Shown here piece after piece: positions 1 to 10,650 of a stretch of 64,000 nt of DNA (position 1 is the stretch's first letter; each line of letters starts with the position of its first letter). The stretch comes from Ilyonectria destructans (Eukaryota; Ascomycota; Sordariomycetes; Hypocreales; Nectriaceae): NCBI GenBank assembly GCA_020740775.1, contig JAHEWK010000031.1, positions 248,001 to 312,000 on the forward strand. The letters run 5' to 3'. The position numbers were made by a program, and so were the translations under genes. Below the pieces are notes generated by a model, which searched no databases, was not told the origin of the DNA, and worked only from the letters and a program-made list of their open reading frames with translations.

Positions 1-2
1 TT

Positions 3-317
3 ATTACAGAGGCACTGCCATTTGGACATCAGGTCAGGGGAGAGTGGCATATTGGGTATCTTAATAATGTTGTTTATGACCGGCAGCATCGTATTCATCC
101 TGATGTAATTCCTATGTGGACTCAAAATCGCTTGCAGACTCTTGATGACACATATCGCAATATGATCATTACAGTCCCAGGTACTGTATGGCCAACAGCT
201 GCTGTGGGGATGACCTCGAACTTATCAACTCTCCGGGCAATAGAGGGATCAGGGATTCATATTTGGAACGTTGATCCAAATGGATATGTTCAGTGGATGT
301 GGCAGGGAACCCAGTAA
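3..317 (+). CDS. 3' end of an unrecognised protein-coding gene
   Basis: The frame is open from the left edge to a TAA at 315-317, giving about 104 residues of a protein whose start lies outside the window. The visible part is rich in Trp, His and Asn (for example the ends GEWHIGYLNN and GYVQWMWQGTQ) and has no transmembrane segment or cysteine motif. I do not recognise the family. It lies 220 bases beyond the 3' end of a Mutator-like transposase on the opposite strand, so it may be cargo or a second frame of that element rather than a host gene. Support is only the long open frame. Confidence 0.35.
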   Translation: MTEALPFGHQVRGEWHIGYLNNVVYDRQHRIHPDVIPMWTQNRLQTLDDTYRNMIITVPGTVWPTAAVGMTSNLSTLRAIEGSGIHIWNVDPNGYVQWMWQGTQ

Positions 318-540
318 TATCATTGAATAGTTCAATAAATCTACTGTCATCATATTATTTTTACAATATCTCTAGTTGTTTTGTAGGTAGCTACCAAGCC
401 TGCTTAACCCTGCATTGAAACTCGGCCACAGCTCTATCAAATTAAGCCATTGGATCACCATACCTATACTCGGAGATTCTCCTTTTCTTTCTCTTTCAAA
501 TGATATATACCAATTGTATTTCCTGTTACTATTCCAACTA

Positions 541-3045
541 TCAGCAGGGGGGATTCTCATCGCCATACAATCTCTCCTGTACCTGAAGATCTCTCTCAGC
601 TGCATCCCAAATATCTCGCATGCCTCGCCGCCCTGAGAATGGCTGCTCTGCCATCTCTATCCCTACATCTCGTTCAACCCTCTCATTCTCAGCTTTATCC
701 CAATCAAGATAACTCATCATCTCCTCCTTGGTCCAGTCTCTAATGCTATTTCCCACCCTGCAACGACTCCCCATTTGCTTGAAGTTAAGGCACCAGTCAT
801 ATTCTGCTTTGCTGTAACGTAGAGGCAGCCCCATGGCCTTCCGGTACTGTTGATTGGTCTTGTAGGCTCCACGATGCAATGTAGTAAACCAGGCCTCTCG
901 TGCTTCTTTGTATCGTTGGAAGATAGCACAGGGGTCATCAGCTCGTAATGCAGGCACTGCTGATGCATTTGCTGTCATGACAGTTGCTGGTCTAGCTACT
1001 GAAGAGGGTATCGTATGAGTTGTCGTATGCATTGTTGTATGTGTTGTTGTATAGGCTACAGTCTCAGATATTGTAGAGGATCCTGCTGGGGATGATGGGG
1101 ATAGTGAGCGGGTTACAGAGCGAGAAGATGTGTGTGTTGTTGTATGCGTTATCGTAGTGGTCTGGGTGGGAGCTTGCAATAGATGTTCATAGCGTAAGGG
1201 GCATACTTTAGACCTCATTGTGTGGCCTTTCTCATGACATCTCGAACATGTTGGCAGAGCTTTTGGTTGTAATGCCTTCTCAACAAGTTCAAATGCACAG
1301 GGCTCACGTTGTGTACTTGTTGGTGGCAGTGTTGATCTAGCTGCTAGACGATCAAACTGCTGATGAGGCTCAATAATAAGCTGGGGGGTTCCTGTGCGTT
1401 GGAGATACCAATGTGAATGAAAGTGATGTAGTTGAAGGGGCTCATTTTGCATCAGTAAATGATGAAGTGTATGTGCACAAGGCAGACCGAGAGTCTTAGT
1501 GAAGACCTCAGTGCATGCAGGATATTCTTTTAATAGTCGTTCCCGTTGAGTATCAACCTTGTGTAGGGCTTGATGTGAGATCCAACCATGTATGTTGCCG
1601 TACAATACACCGGATAGTCGAAGAGGTGTAGTGATATGCTGTCTGGATTGATTTGCCTCAACTTCAGCAAGCTGATTTGATATCACAAGCTTGATAATCC
1701 TCCAGGCCCCAAAGAGGTCCGCTTGTGAGTTTTTCAAGTGAGACTTGACAAGCTGATGAATGCCCTCGCCTCGGGATGTGACATATTGCTCAAAGTGAAG
1801 ATATTGATTAACCCACGCCTTGACAAACCTCTGTTTGTAGAGATCTAGCCAGGTATCCATGATGTAACCCACTTCGTTGATGTGCTCAGAGATATAACGC
1901 TCCTTGAACCTCTCAAGTCTCTCATCGTAGATGTCTTCTGTTGGTGAGGCCACAATTTCATGCCAAAAGCCATAGAATTCCTTCCACTCTTCATCTCCTT
2001 GAGACTTATTGTCCTTTTGACGAAATGCAGGTGAACAATAGCTTTGGACTGCCTTGTTGATATGCCATAAGCATAACATCAAGGTTGACTCAGGGAAACA
2101 AGAGGGAGAGGAAAGAGCGTTCATACAAGCAAGACAGCGATCTGTAAGTATTACAGATGGAAGGGCTGCTCCATGAAGCTCATACATACACCGTAACTGT
2201 GCAAGAGCCCACGTAAAGTCATCTTCTTCCTCGCCACTGAGGAATGCAAATGCAATACAAAAAGACCGCTGACAAGCATCTACACCAACTATGTCAAGAA
2301 GGGGCATCCTGTACTTATTGGTCTTGTATGTACAGTCCAATATAAGCACTTCGGGATATGATATGAGGTATGCCAATGACTTCGGATGTGCGAATAATAC
2401 AGCCACAACTCTGTCATCCTTGTCGAGGCGAATTTGACTCCAGAAGCCCTCACTCTTGAGCTGATCGGCAAGGGCATGTATGTTGCTTTGACCTTCAGCA
2501 AGCTTCCGTTTGCCGTATGTAATGTAGTTGTAGATATCTGACTGTGTAGCAAGTGTATCCGTTGTCAAACGCAAGAAGGATCTGACCTCCTTTGGTGCAA
2601 TGCCGGCATTGGTGAGTTGTTGGACTGTTTTCTCCTCTGAGCTTGATAGCTGACGATGCTCTGGATGTGCATCTTGATTCCTGCTTGGCTCATGATTGTG
2701 TTGACTGAACCCAGCGCCGGGACGATGCCTCAGACTCCATTTAGTCTTGCATGGGCTTTCCTTTGCTGTTACAGAGAAGAGGCATCCGGTACGGCGTGTG
2801 ACCATCTGACGTTGCCGATTCGCTATGTCCGAGATCAAAGGGGTGCGCCCTGCTCCACGGTCACAGTTGAAGATAACATCACGTCTTCCGTTCTTAGACT
2901 TCCTAGACTTTCCAATTACAAAGGCATAACCTCGTGGCGCTGCCCAGTCATTGATTGCTTGACGTAGTTCCTCCCGTGAGTTGAACTCGCCTTCAGGAGG
3001 AAGAACATCGTCAGGGAAGCGACGGGGAACGGCAATTGGATCCAT
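541..3045 (-). CDS. Mutator-like (MULE) transposase
   Basis: An uninterrupted frame of about 834 residues from the ATG at 3045; the open frame extends further upstream but without an ATG. The N-terminal 120 residues resemble the FAR1/WRKY-GCM1-type DNA-binding region of MULE transposases, with spaced Cys and His. The DDE core follows at about residues 235-345: ILDCTYKTNKY with the first Asp, VILTDRCLAC with the second, and LCLWHINKA. A SWIM-like Cys/His motif (GLPCAHTLHHLL) lies near residue 535 and a CCHC knuckle (CSRCHEKGH...C) near 620, followed by a Thr/Ser-rich low-complexity tail. This matches the layout of fungal Hop-like Mutator transposases. No stop or frameshift is visible, so the protein could be functional. 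I could not find a convincing pair of long terminal inverted repeats, so the element ends are unassigned. Confidence 0.88.
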   Translation of the reverse strand: MDPIAVPRRFPDDVLPPEGEFNSREELRQAINDWAAPRGYAFVIGKSRKSKNGRRDVIFNCDRGAGRTPLISDIANRQRQMVTRRTGCLFSVTAKESPCKTKWSLRHRPGAGFSQHNHEPSRNQDAHPEHRQLSSSEEKTVQQLTNAGIAPKEVRSFLRLTTDTLATQSDIYNYITYGKRKLAEGQSNIHALADQLKSEGFWSQIRLDKDDRVVAVLFAHPKSLAYLISYPEVLILDCTYKTNKYRMPLLDIVGVDACQRSFCIAFAFLSGEEEDDFTWALAQLRCMYELHGAALPSVILTDRCLACMNALSSPSCFPESTLMLCLWHINKAVQSYCSPAFRQKDNKSQGDEEWKEFYGFWHEIVASPTEDIYDERLERFKERYISEHINEVGYIMDTWLDLYKQRFVKAWVNQYLHFEQYVTSRGEGIHQLVKSHLKNSQADLFGAWRIIKLVISNQLAEVEANQSRQHITTPLRLSGVLYGNIHGWISHQALHKVDTQRERLLKEYPACTEVFTKTLGLPCAHTLHHLLMQNEPLQLHHFHSHWYLQRTGTPQLIIEPHQQFDRLAARSTLPPTSTQREPCAFELVEKALQPKALPTCSRCHEKGHTMRSKVCPLRYEHLLQAPTQTTTITHTTTHTSSRSVTRSLSPSSPAGSSTISETVAYTTTHTTMHTTTHTIPSSVARPATVMTANASAVPALRADDPCAIFQRYKEAREAWFTTLHRGAYKTNQQYRKAMGLPLRYSKAEYDWCLNFKQMGSRCRVGNSIRDWTKEEMMSYLDWDKAENERVERDVGIEMAEQPFSGRRGMRDIWDAAERDLQVQERLYGDENPPC

Positions 3046-3170
3046 TGTAGCAGAAGAAAGGCGCGGCAAGTTGAATTGATACCATAGAAGCCTGATAACT
3101 GTTGAATTGGGTGCCAATTTGCAGTATTTTATCCCTCACCAAAGCGCTCGAGATCGAGCTTACATATCGG

Positions 3171-3254
3171 ATCCTTACGTGCACCGGGCCCGGTGCACGG
3201 GGTCACGTGGCCTTAGATGCACCGGACCCGGTGCAGGTAAGGATGGCCGGCCAT
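3171..3254. repeat. Double palindrome / foldback hairpin
   Basis: Two 18-base palindromic units of the form TGCACC-N6-GGTGCA lie at 3180-3197 and 3218-3235, starting exactly 38 bases apart. The first is perfect, and with its flanks forms a 20-base perfect palindrome at 3179-3198. The two also pair with each other: 3171-3197 and 3218-3244 are inverted copies of 27 bases with two mismatches. A CACGTG core sits between them, and a 12-base palindrome follows at 3243-3254. It lies just upstream of the Mutator transposase start. A second composite with the same unit and the same 38-base spacing occurs at 55376-55431. Confidence 0.8.
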
Positions 3255-4328
3255 CGTGGGCTCAACGGCAGACTAGCATCTACGGACAAAGCAGCCATCT
3301 AGAACAAGAGTCCGGCTTTAAATCAGTGGATTCCGCCGCCAAAACTTCACACAAGTGAGCATCTCCATCGTCAAATCTTGGAGAGAGTGTCGCTGCTGCC
3401 AACCAAGAGCTTGGCGAGACTGAAGATTCTCTCACACTCGCACGCCGTCGAAGGCGTCGATATCTGGGAGCTGGTCGGCGACGGACCGTCCCCCGCGAAA
3501 AGTAGCAAACACGGTGCTTCCGGCTGCGGCGGATCTCGTGTTCAGGGTCGAAGGCTGGCTGGCCGCCTCGGTAACTGCTTCCGAGAGGACGGTCACCGAA
3601 AATGTATCGTCAATATCGGACATCTTGACGGTGATGAGCGTGGTGCTCGGGGCTAACTTTTGGCCGCGCCAGCAGGATTTTTACCATCCGAGCCACCGTG
3701 GCTATGACTGCTATAGGGTCCCTGCTTATCAAGTCGGTATCAAGACAAGTCAAGCCAGCCAAAAAGCCGTCTTGCTTGATAAGATAGTCAACTTGACTTG
3801 GCTTGACTTGACTTGGCTTGTTTTGTCTCGGTTAGGCTTGTCTTGTTGAGAGCGCTGTACCAACTTACATGGCTTCCCTCCCCGATGATCCGAAAGATAC
3901 GAAAGGAGGAGGACGCGTGTTCACGTGCAAGAAAGCCTACATCAGTACAGCTATACAGAAGTAGTTCAACGCCTCCTGCGAACATCCCTCCTTCGACCCC
4001 AGCTGCCTGCCAGCTGCCTGCCAGCTGCCTGTCGGTCAGCCGTCCAGCTCTCACCACACTCGCCCAGCTGCATTGTTTGCTTGCCACTGTGTTATCCGCT
4101 CCTTATTTGCATCTGCCCAGAACGCGTCCACTTCGTTCTCGCTTCTCCTTCATTCAACATGCCATGCTACCCCCTTTGGATTCTCGATCCCCGACGACAT
4201 CAGCGCTCCTGGCCCCTGGTCGTACGACGCAACTCCACCCGACCGCTAACCATCATCGTCGTGCCGTCGTAAGTCCGCTGACATAGTTTTCGAGGTCGTT
4301 TTTGGTTGCTCTGGGAACTTCCGCTGCG
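3255..4328. other. Non-coding stretch upstream of the kelch gene
   Basis: No convincing coding region; the frames open here are short and overlap each other. Positions 3740-3850 hold degenerate direct repeats of a CTTGACTTGG-type motif, and 4010-4040 holds three copies of CTGCCAGCTGC-like sequence. The last 50-170 bases probably contain the 5' exon of the kelch gene: a TAG at 4284-4286 preceded by CTGAC looks like a splice acceptor, followed in frame by a hydrophobic stretch. I could not place the matching donor or the start codon. Confidence 0.5.
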
Positions 4329-6622
4329 ATGAGTTTGCCCAAGCCGCCGACGTCGCTGGACGGTTCATGCTCCGTCATCTACGAGAGCATCCTTTACTCT
4401 TTCACGCCCGAGGCCTTCTTGTCCCTGTCTTTGGAGGAAGGCGCAAAATGGAAGCAGCTGGAGATGGGAGAGAAGGTTTTGGGGGCCGTCTGTGTTGGGG
4501 CGACCCCCAGTGATGCCGCTCAGGCTGGCCTCTTCGTCGTCGGTGGAACCGGCGGCTCGGATGGCTACACTGGGCTGCAAAAGTATACCTACTCGACCGG
4601 CAAGTGGACTACCATCACCCCCTCCGAGTTGATTACTAAAGATCGCCTGTGGCATGGCTTGACGTACATCAAGGCCGACGATGCCATCCTCATCTACGCC
4701 GGCAGCCGAGACGGAGTTCCGGCCCCCTCGGGCGAAACCTTCACCATCCAGGCGTCCGAGCCCTACAGCGTTAACTCCCATGGCCCTAGCTCTAGCCCCG
4801 GTGTCAGGCCTATCCTTCTCAACTGGTCCGATGCCGATGCTTGCTTGGTCGGCGGCGACACTGGAAATATCGCCGTTGCCTTGTTCAATCCGACTACAGG
4901 CTGGAGGGAATCGGAGCCACCTTGGCGGAACCCCTGTCGAAGGACTCGAGTTCCATTCAGGAGATTGTGATGCCAGGGGATGATGGCTCCAAAAGCCTCT
5001 ACACCTTCGATCTCTCACAATCCCCCAACCTGGTCCGCCGATTTGTTCTCCAGGACGCCTCCGGCGCGCCTGTTTCCAACTCGGCCGCCGTCACCAATGA
5101 GAAGCGCGATCTGTCCCTGGACGACTGGCCAGAGTACAACTCGACGCTTGCACCAACCGCTACGCGGCAGAATTTTGCCGTTGCCCAAGGCGCAGACGGC
5201 AAGGTTGTCTTCTCTGGTGGTAATTCCGAAAAGCCTCTTGCCATCTTCGATGCTACCGAGAACTCGTGGCTCGATGCCACCGAGGTGTTCGAGGTCAAGA
5301 AGCAAATGGTTCTGTCCGACAGCACGTTGACCTCTTCGGCTTTCTCAACTACCGAGACAGCTAGCTCGACCAAGTCGACCAAGTCAAGTTCTACCGAGAC
5401 GAGGTCGTCGACCTCAGAGAACTCGGAGATGTCATCGACCTCTGCGACCTCGACTATCTTGTCGACAGGCAGCTCAACCGCTTCTCTGACAATATCCGAG
5501 GCCAGCGCCTCGGCCACGACAGGTGCTACAGGTGCGGCCGCTGGCAGCAGTGACGATGATTCCGGTCTCAGCTCCAACGTCATCCTGGGTATCATACTTG
5601 GATCGATCCTCGGATTCTTGGCCTTGCTTGGTCTGCTGCTGTTGCTCTGGTCGCGGCGACGCAAGGCTAGCGGAAACGGTAAGGAGGCTAGCAGCGCCAG
5701 GGACTTTCCCTCCGATGAGAAGGAGCCGGTAGCCTTTGGCAACGGCCCACGCCAGCCGCTCTCGCCCGGTCAGCTCCGCGGCCATAACGCCACGCTGTCT
5801 CAGGAATCCTACTCATCCATGGCTATTTTGATAGATCGCACCGGGAAGCAGAAGACCAGTCTAACCCGGAAGCCTACCAACGATACGACTGGAAGCTCCG
5901 GCAGCTCTTTGCATAAGCAGCTGAAGGCCACCTTCAGCAAGCCGATTCTGCAGGAGATGCCGTACTCTGCTCTGCAGGAATACGACACCAGGGGCGTTGC
6001 TTTCGACCTAACCGTCGCAGAGCACCGACCCCGTGCGGGACCCATAGAAGCCCAGGACGGCATGCGGAGGAGCTCTGGCTGGAACCGATACTGGTCCGGC
6101 GGCAGCGCATTGCAGATCCTCGGCTTCGGTGGTTCCGAGAGGACAACCGCTGGCTCCGAGCAGAGCTCCCGCTACTCTGAGGCCACCCACCATCGTAACA
6201 CGAGGGCCACGCAGGACTCGTCAACTATTCCATCGCTGATCTTTGACTTCCGCCCCGAGATAAATCGGGTCAATTCCGGCAGCCTTGTTGTGGCCGAGTG
6301 CAATAAGATCCCCTTTGAGGATGGAGTAGCCGGCAAGATCGAACGCCCCCCCTCGAGGACGTCGTCGTCGGGCTACTCTAGTGGCATCCCGGAGAGCGTC
6401 AATGAAGCCTGGGACCCTACCTTCAGCTCGAAGCCCTGGGGTGCTGACCGTGCGCCTAGTAGCTCCTATAACCCCAGCTCCTACTTCGGAACGCCGCTCT
6501 CCCCAAGCGTCGCGGGCCGGCGGAGCCCCCCTGCAGGTGTGAGCAGCCAGCCTCAGCTTGCAATGGCCTCGACATCGTCAGATATGAGCTGGCTGAATCT
6601 CAGTGACCGGTCGCGAGTGTGA
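4329..6622 (+). CDS. Kelch/galactose-oxidase-like beta-propeller membrane protein, frameshifted
   Basis: The predicted protein, about 764 residues if the frame break is real-world noise, begins with a kelch-type beta-propeller region (GGTGGSDGYTGLQ, then repeated Trp/Gly blades to about residue 330). A Ser/Thr-rich stalk follows at nt 5330-5560, then a single hydrophobic helix at nt 5577-5651 ended by SRRRK, and a cytoplasmic Ser-rich tail. This is the common layout of a fungal family of kelch-propeller single-pass proteins, presumably on the cell surface. The reading frame changes near 4913: the upstream frame runs to GWRES and the downstream frame continues with GATLAEPLSKD, which join without a gap if one G is missing in ATCGGAGCC. 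No splice signals lie there. Residues before the ATG at 4329 (VALGTSAA) look like the end of a signal peptide, so a 5' exon is likely missing. Either a sequencing error or a recent inactivating deletion explains the break. Confidence 0.75.
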
Positions 6623-7417
6623 AGCAGCCGCAGCCTCGACGAATAGTTACGATGCCCAAGTCAAGTCCGTCTGCACTCACTTCTGACGAGCACCGATAAC
6701 CCCCCTAATGTTCTCGGAAGCATCGTTCTTTCCGACCACAAAATTGCTAGAGCTGTAGATACCAGCATCGCCTGCGCAGTTCAAGATGAAGTTTCGACAA
6801 AAAGCAAATCACTCGCTCTCTCTTTTCAACTCTCTACTCGCACATACGAGCACGGCACTCCCTCACACCCTCCCTGGGACCTAGATCCCCGGAGGAGAGA
6901 TATTTCTTTTTCGTAGTCTCTTGACGGCCACCGCATGACTCGGCGTCGATACCTCAGTCTCGACCTAATCTGTCTCATATTCTTTTTTTCTTACTTGCTG
7001 TACATTCTAGACGCGGACCCGGGACTGGTCATTTTCTCGATCGATCGTTGTGTTCTTATGATACTACTATCTCCTGTTGTATGTAATTGGCTAGAAGCAC
7101 AGGTGGAGGAGGCTGACAGAGAGAAGGGCGGGGGAGGGGGGAAGAGGGAGAAAAGACAGGGTGGTGTTGTAACAGAAGACGAGGGGGCGGCGGCAACCGG
7201 TTTTGTATGTACCATTGTATGTGGTGGAGAGAAGTCGATTTAGAGGACCAGGGAAAATAATATTATTCCACTAAGAAGCACGACTCTCTTCCTGGTTCCT
7301 GGCCCCCTTCTTCTCCCGCATTATGCGCTAGTAACCAGCATTTCGAAGATATAATAACTCAAGAGTGCATCGGCTCTAAGAGCAACTAGTACGAGAGAGA
7401 AGCTCGGGTGTGATTGT
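6623..7417. other. Probable 3' UTR and intergenic DNA of the kelch gene
   Basis: No gene supported. CT-rich and poly-T tracts near 6830-6990 and a GA-rich tract at 7110-7180 are typical of fungal transcript ends. The short open frames here are compositionally biased and not conserved-looking. Confidence 0.5.
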
Positions 7418-7590
7418 TGTGAGGGAACGATCATGCGACTTTCATACTTTATGAATAGTCTCATTTAACTTATGAACATTTGTGTAAATAGCTTAAGTCA
7501 GAGTTTTCCTTAGGAATCTCTTTCTCTCCTCGTAAACAATCATTTTGCCCAAGTCGCACTCGACCTCGTTCGTGCCCTTGTACCGTCACA
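7418..7590. repeat. Solo LTR of the chromovirus family
   Basis: The 173-base sequence starts TGTGAGGGAACGATCA and ends TACCGTCACA. It is a diverged copy of the 168-base LTRs at 20717-20884 and 26444-26611, with scattered, mostly transition, differences and small indels. It is flanked by a perfect 5-base target duplication, ATTGT at 7413-7417 and 7591-7595. No internal element sequence is present. It is therefore a solo LTR left by recombination between the two LTRs of an older insertion. Confidence 0.95.
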
Positions 7591-8208
7591 ATTGTGATGG
7601 GTTGAGTCCTTGATTCCGAGCTCCTATGGAGGCGAGGAATTCCGAGGGTTCGCCTGGACTGGTGTGGGCAATGGTTTTGCGAGAGTTAAGGCCGAGCACA
7701 CGCATTTTAAGGGTATTGGATGTTCTAGCCGTCATCCACGTGCGGCTGAAGTTGGGTTTGGTGTTTTGGGCATCCGTTTTAGGCGTCCTTCGTATCCCAA
7801 ACGCGTGCTCGAATCGGATCAATCAAGCTGGACTTGCGATGGACCGTTCCTAGAGCCGACGTAATCGTAAACTTCAAATCAAAGCGATGCCGCGGTCAAC
7901 TTCGCATATAAAGAGTCATATCCGGTGTTCTGGTCGGCTTCCACTCTCGAGGGGTGTCCCGAACGGCACCAGCGGTGTTCCTAGGACTATAATGTGTCTT
8001 CGCTCGTTTGAGTGGGTTTCCCGACTCTTCTTTGCTGCCGTACCTAATTCTCCGACTTCGTCGATACCGTCCTCCTGCCAGTCCAAAGTCACGTCCTCTC
8101 GGTGCCGGATAACCAGTCCGCCTGCGGTCCCGCTCGACCCTGTAATCAATCACGCCGCCCCAGAGGCTCTCAGCCACCCCTGTGAGGTTCACAAAGAGAG
8201 AGAAATCC
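7591..8208. other. Intergenic, nothing recognised
   Basis: Several short overlapping open frames occur on both strands, none with a recognisable motif or a credible exon structure. A CACATATAAAG-like sequence near 7905 is the only promoter-like signal I see. Confidence 0.4.
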
Positions 8209-8532
8209 TCACATGTCGAGCCACACATCCAACCACTCCTTCTTCGTAGTCACAGCCATTTTGAGCCCGACTCCTGCCACGAAAGCAAGCCGGACGGCCG
8301 CCTGTCCCCAAAGACTCACAAGGTTCACCCAATCTTCGGGCCTCCAGGTACAAGGATACCAGAACACTGTCCCGCTCAGGGCTGCCCAACTCCCATATAA
8401 GTGTATAGCATCGCACACCAAGATACCAATCAGGATCCCTCTCCACACCCGCAGGTCATTCCTAGTGCGCAAGATAATGGCTTCATTGAACGCAAACAGG
8501 ATATATGTCGCAGCAAGCTGGTCGTAGATCAT
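8209..8532 (-). CDS. Small integral membrane protein, DUF7704-like, probably 5'-truncated
   Basis: The 107-residue frame reads as the second half of a fungal DUF7704-type four-helix membrane protein. Hydrophobic segments are DQLAATYILFAFNEA, WRGILIGILVCDAIHLYG and NLVSLWGQAAVRLAFVAG, with the Leu-rich Asp-Ala-x-His-Leu-Tyr pattern typical of the family. Members normally carry an additional N-terminal helix and loop. The frame is open upstream of this ATG to a TAG near 8594, so either a 5' exon was missed or the N-terminus was lost. The gene stands alone between a solo LTR and a decayed gluconokinase. The function of the family is unknown. Confidence 0.5.
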   Translation of the reverse strand: MIYDQLAATYILFAFNEAIILRTRNDLRVWRGILIGILVCDAIHLYGSWAALSGTVFWYPCTWRPEDWVNLVSLWGQAAVRLAFVAGVGLKMAVTTKKEWLDVWLDM

Positions 8533-8863
8533 GTCGCATCTGACAGAGTAGGGTGTATTGAGATGTGTGTGGAAGCTCTTGATTTCTAGCTAACTGAGGG
8601 CCGTAAGAACCGTAGTTATAGAAGAAAGATACAATAGTTGATGCCTGAGGCATCGCAGACTAACAATTCAGCTGGATGTGAATAGCAGTAGTATATCCAC
8701 GGCGACCTCCTAAGCAGGGGGGTTGAGCACACGACTATCATGTGACATCGCTTGCTACTTCTTTTAAGTATTTTACTCTCATTTCACAAAATTGTAGTTA
8801 TCGAGCTCTGTCTGTGCCATTAGCGAACGGCTATATTCCAATCCCCTACATTCTCCTGCCATA

Positions 8864-9145
8864 ATGGACGACAAAGTATCATCTTGCAATCATCTACAAG
8901 GATGGATCTGGTTCGTTACAGGGCCAACTGCGTCAAGGAAGACAACAGTCGCCAAGTCTCTCTTAAAATCTCTTAACTTTACTTACATTAAAGGCGATGA
9001 TATTAGTTTAGGTTTTCCTAAGATTTTCGCAATTACTTCCAAAGTGCAACTTGCTAACACTACTAGTAGTTTCATTTACAAGCCAACATTGATAAAATGA
9101 GCCAAGGCATCCCTCTCATAGGTGCAGATCATCATAATTAGCTTC
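8864..9145 (+). pseudogene. Gluconokinase relic
   Basis: The first 50 residues match the start of fungal gluconokinase (WIWFVTGPTASRKTTVAKSL... then KGDD), the P-loop kinase that phosphorylates gluconate for the pentose phosphate pathway. Three defects show it is dead. The Walker A glycine before the Lys is Arg (AGG in place of GGN, a G-to-A change). The region after KGDD is scrambled. The conserved stretch IDKMSQGIPL reappears at about 9089-9118 only in a shifted frame and ends in a TAG soon after. The downstream 200 bases are AT-rich with no recognisable remainder. The pattern fits RIP-like decay. Confidence 0.75.
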
Positions 9146-9409
9146 TAAAGCTATAAAACGCATATTGTTGCTAATATAAAGAAGGATGTCAATATCTGGC
9201 CATCCCGTGTTCCGCTCTCTAACGTCAATATAGGGACAGTTGAAGAGAAGTTTCCCATAGCTTAAACAGTTTACGAGTCGGCTTTATTTTTCTTAATGCT
9301 CTAAAAGACGTGCTCCGAGAACGAGCAATACATTAACATAGTCATTACACCAGGGGAAATTTAGTCCACAGTCAATTTATGGCCCTATCGCCTCCTGGAG
9401 ATGACGAGG

Positions 9410-9960
9410 CTAGGGTTCCGTTTTTGACCGTCAAATTCCTAGAGGGGGTTTTTGGCGGTAAATTACGTCAAAAACCCTCCCATTTTAGGCTTAGTGCGTA
9501 GCCATATTAGGATTAGTTGGTGTACGGAATAGGTTTAGTGCGTCAAATAACCGATGCAGCGCACAAGTTATCACCAAATAGTGCTACAAACTACCTTCAT
9601 TGTAAGCTTCGGAATCGGATTAGTCCACTTAGCACTGATAAAGGTCACTTTCATCTATATGAACAGTCGGGTGCTAAAGAGGCTCAAGACGGTGAAAGAT
9701 AATCCGGCAGAACCGATGGCTGTCAAAAACTGGGAGACAGTTGATGTTGCTCGGCTGATAAAGATAGAAAACGCCTTCCAAAACTCCATTGTTGTGATGG
9801 CTGGGGTTGGGAAGAGACCGATATGGAAAATAGTGGAGATGAAATGGACATTGGCCAATGAGAGTTTTTGACATGTAAAATACCTCGAGGTTTCTGACGT
9901 CAAAAACTTTGGTCAGATAGGTAAATTACCGTTCAGTAAATTACCTCGACGGAACCCTAG
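9410..9960. mobile_element. 551-bp non-autonomous DNA transposon with hAT transposase 3' fragment
   Basis: It is bounded by 12-base perfect inverted termini, CTAGGGTTCCGT at 9410-9421 and its complement at 9949-9960. Subterminal motifs (GGTAAATTAC and GTCAAAAAC-like) recur near both ends. The core, about 9585-9855, is closely similar to 57788-58054, the 3' coding end of a hAT transposase, including the hAT C-terminal dimerisation region (ATNYLHCKLWNRLSPLSTDK in that copy). The reading frame is broken here. I see no clear 8-base target duplication, only a partial GACG match outside the termini. The simplest reading is an internally deleted hAT derivative mobilised in trans. Confidence 0.7.
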
Positions 9961-10195
9961 ACGCAAGACGGTGAGCACATCATCGATTTAGCCTTTTCAA
10001 ACATTTCACACGCGATGGCGACAGTAATATGCCAACTGCACCCAGGGGCATCCTAATAACCCTCCCGCATACCCAAGGCGCCTGTGTCCAACAACGAAGA
10101 CCAGCCATCCGGGATAACAAGCTAGGGACCTTTGCTGACCTTGTCAAGCTAGGCGTCGGTGGTCTGCCCCAACTATTAGCTCCTCACTTCTAGTT

Positions 10196-10650
10196 ATGGA
10201 CGGAAGGGCCATTACGAACTCCACGGAGAAGGCCGACGCGCTCAAGCAACCCTTACTGAAGAGACGAGACAGTTACAAAATCTTAGAAATAGCCCCACCC
10301 GCGATGCCCAGCGTACCGCGGAGACAGCTGCCGTGGCAGCACCAGATCCATCACGAAGAGTTAGCCGCAGCTACTATCAGCCTTTACAGCACGTCTCCGG
10401 GGACAGACAGGAAATTAGTTCGGCTGCTCAAAGCTTGCTTGGACGTTAGTTGAGACCCTGTGCAATAGCTATTCGAAGTCTACCTTAAAATCGGATATTT
10501 CCCGGAAGCCTTCCGTACAACGGAGATCGTTATGATGAAGAATCTCGGAAAGAAGGACTATACGAACGTCCGGTCCTGGAGGACGGTTTCCTTACTCTTT
10601 CGCCTTGGCAAGTGGATCAAGAGCTAATAGCAAGACGGATAGCTATGATA
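10196..10650 (+). pseudogene. LINE (Tad1-like) reverse transcriptase fragment
   Basis: One frame, interrupted by stops, reads KADALKQPLLKRRD, then TSPGTDRKLVRLLKACLD, then after two stops KIGYFPEAFRTTEIVM, KKDYTNVRSWRTVSLL and LGKWIK. This is the fingers region of the reverse transcriptase of Tad1-type non-LTR retrotransposons in filamentous fungi. The stops (TGA, TAG, TAA) can each be derived from expected Gly, Gln or Trp/Arg codons, mostly by transitions. No endonuclease domain, catalytic YADD box or poly(A) tail is visible nearby, so only a 5' portion of the RT domain survives. Confidence 0.7.

Noticed and set aside
4999..5742. 247-codon minus-strand frame opposite the kelch gene
   Set aside because: It is the antisense shadow of a GC-rich Ser/Thr-coding region; residues are compositionally biased and no motif is present.
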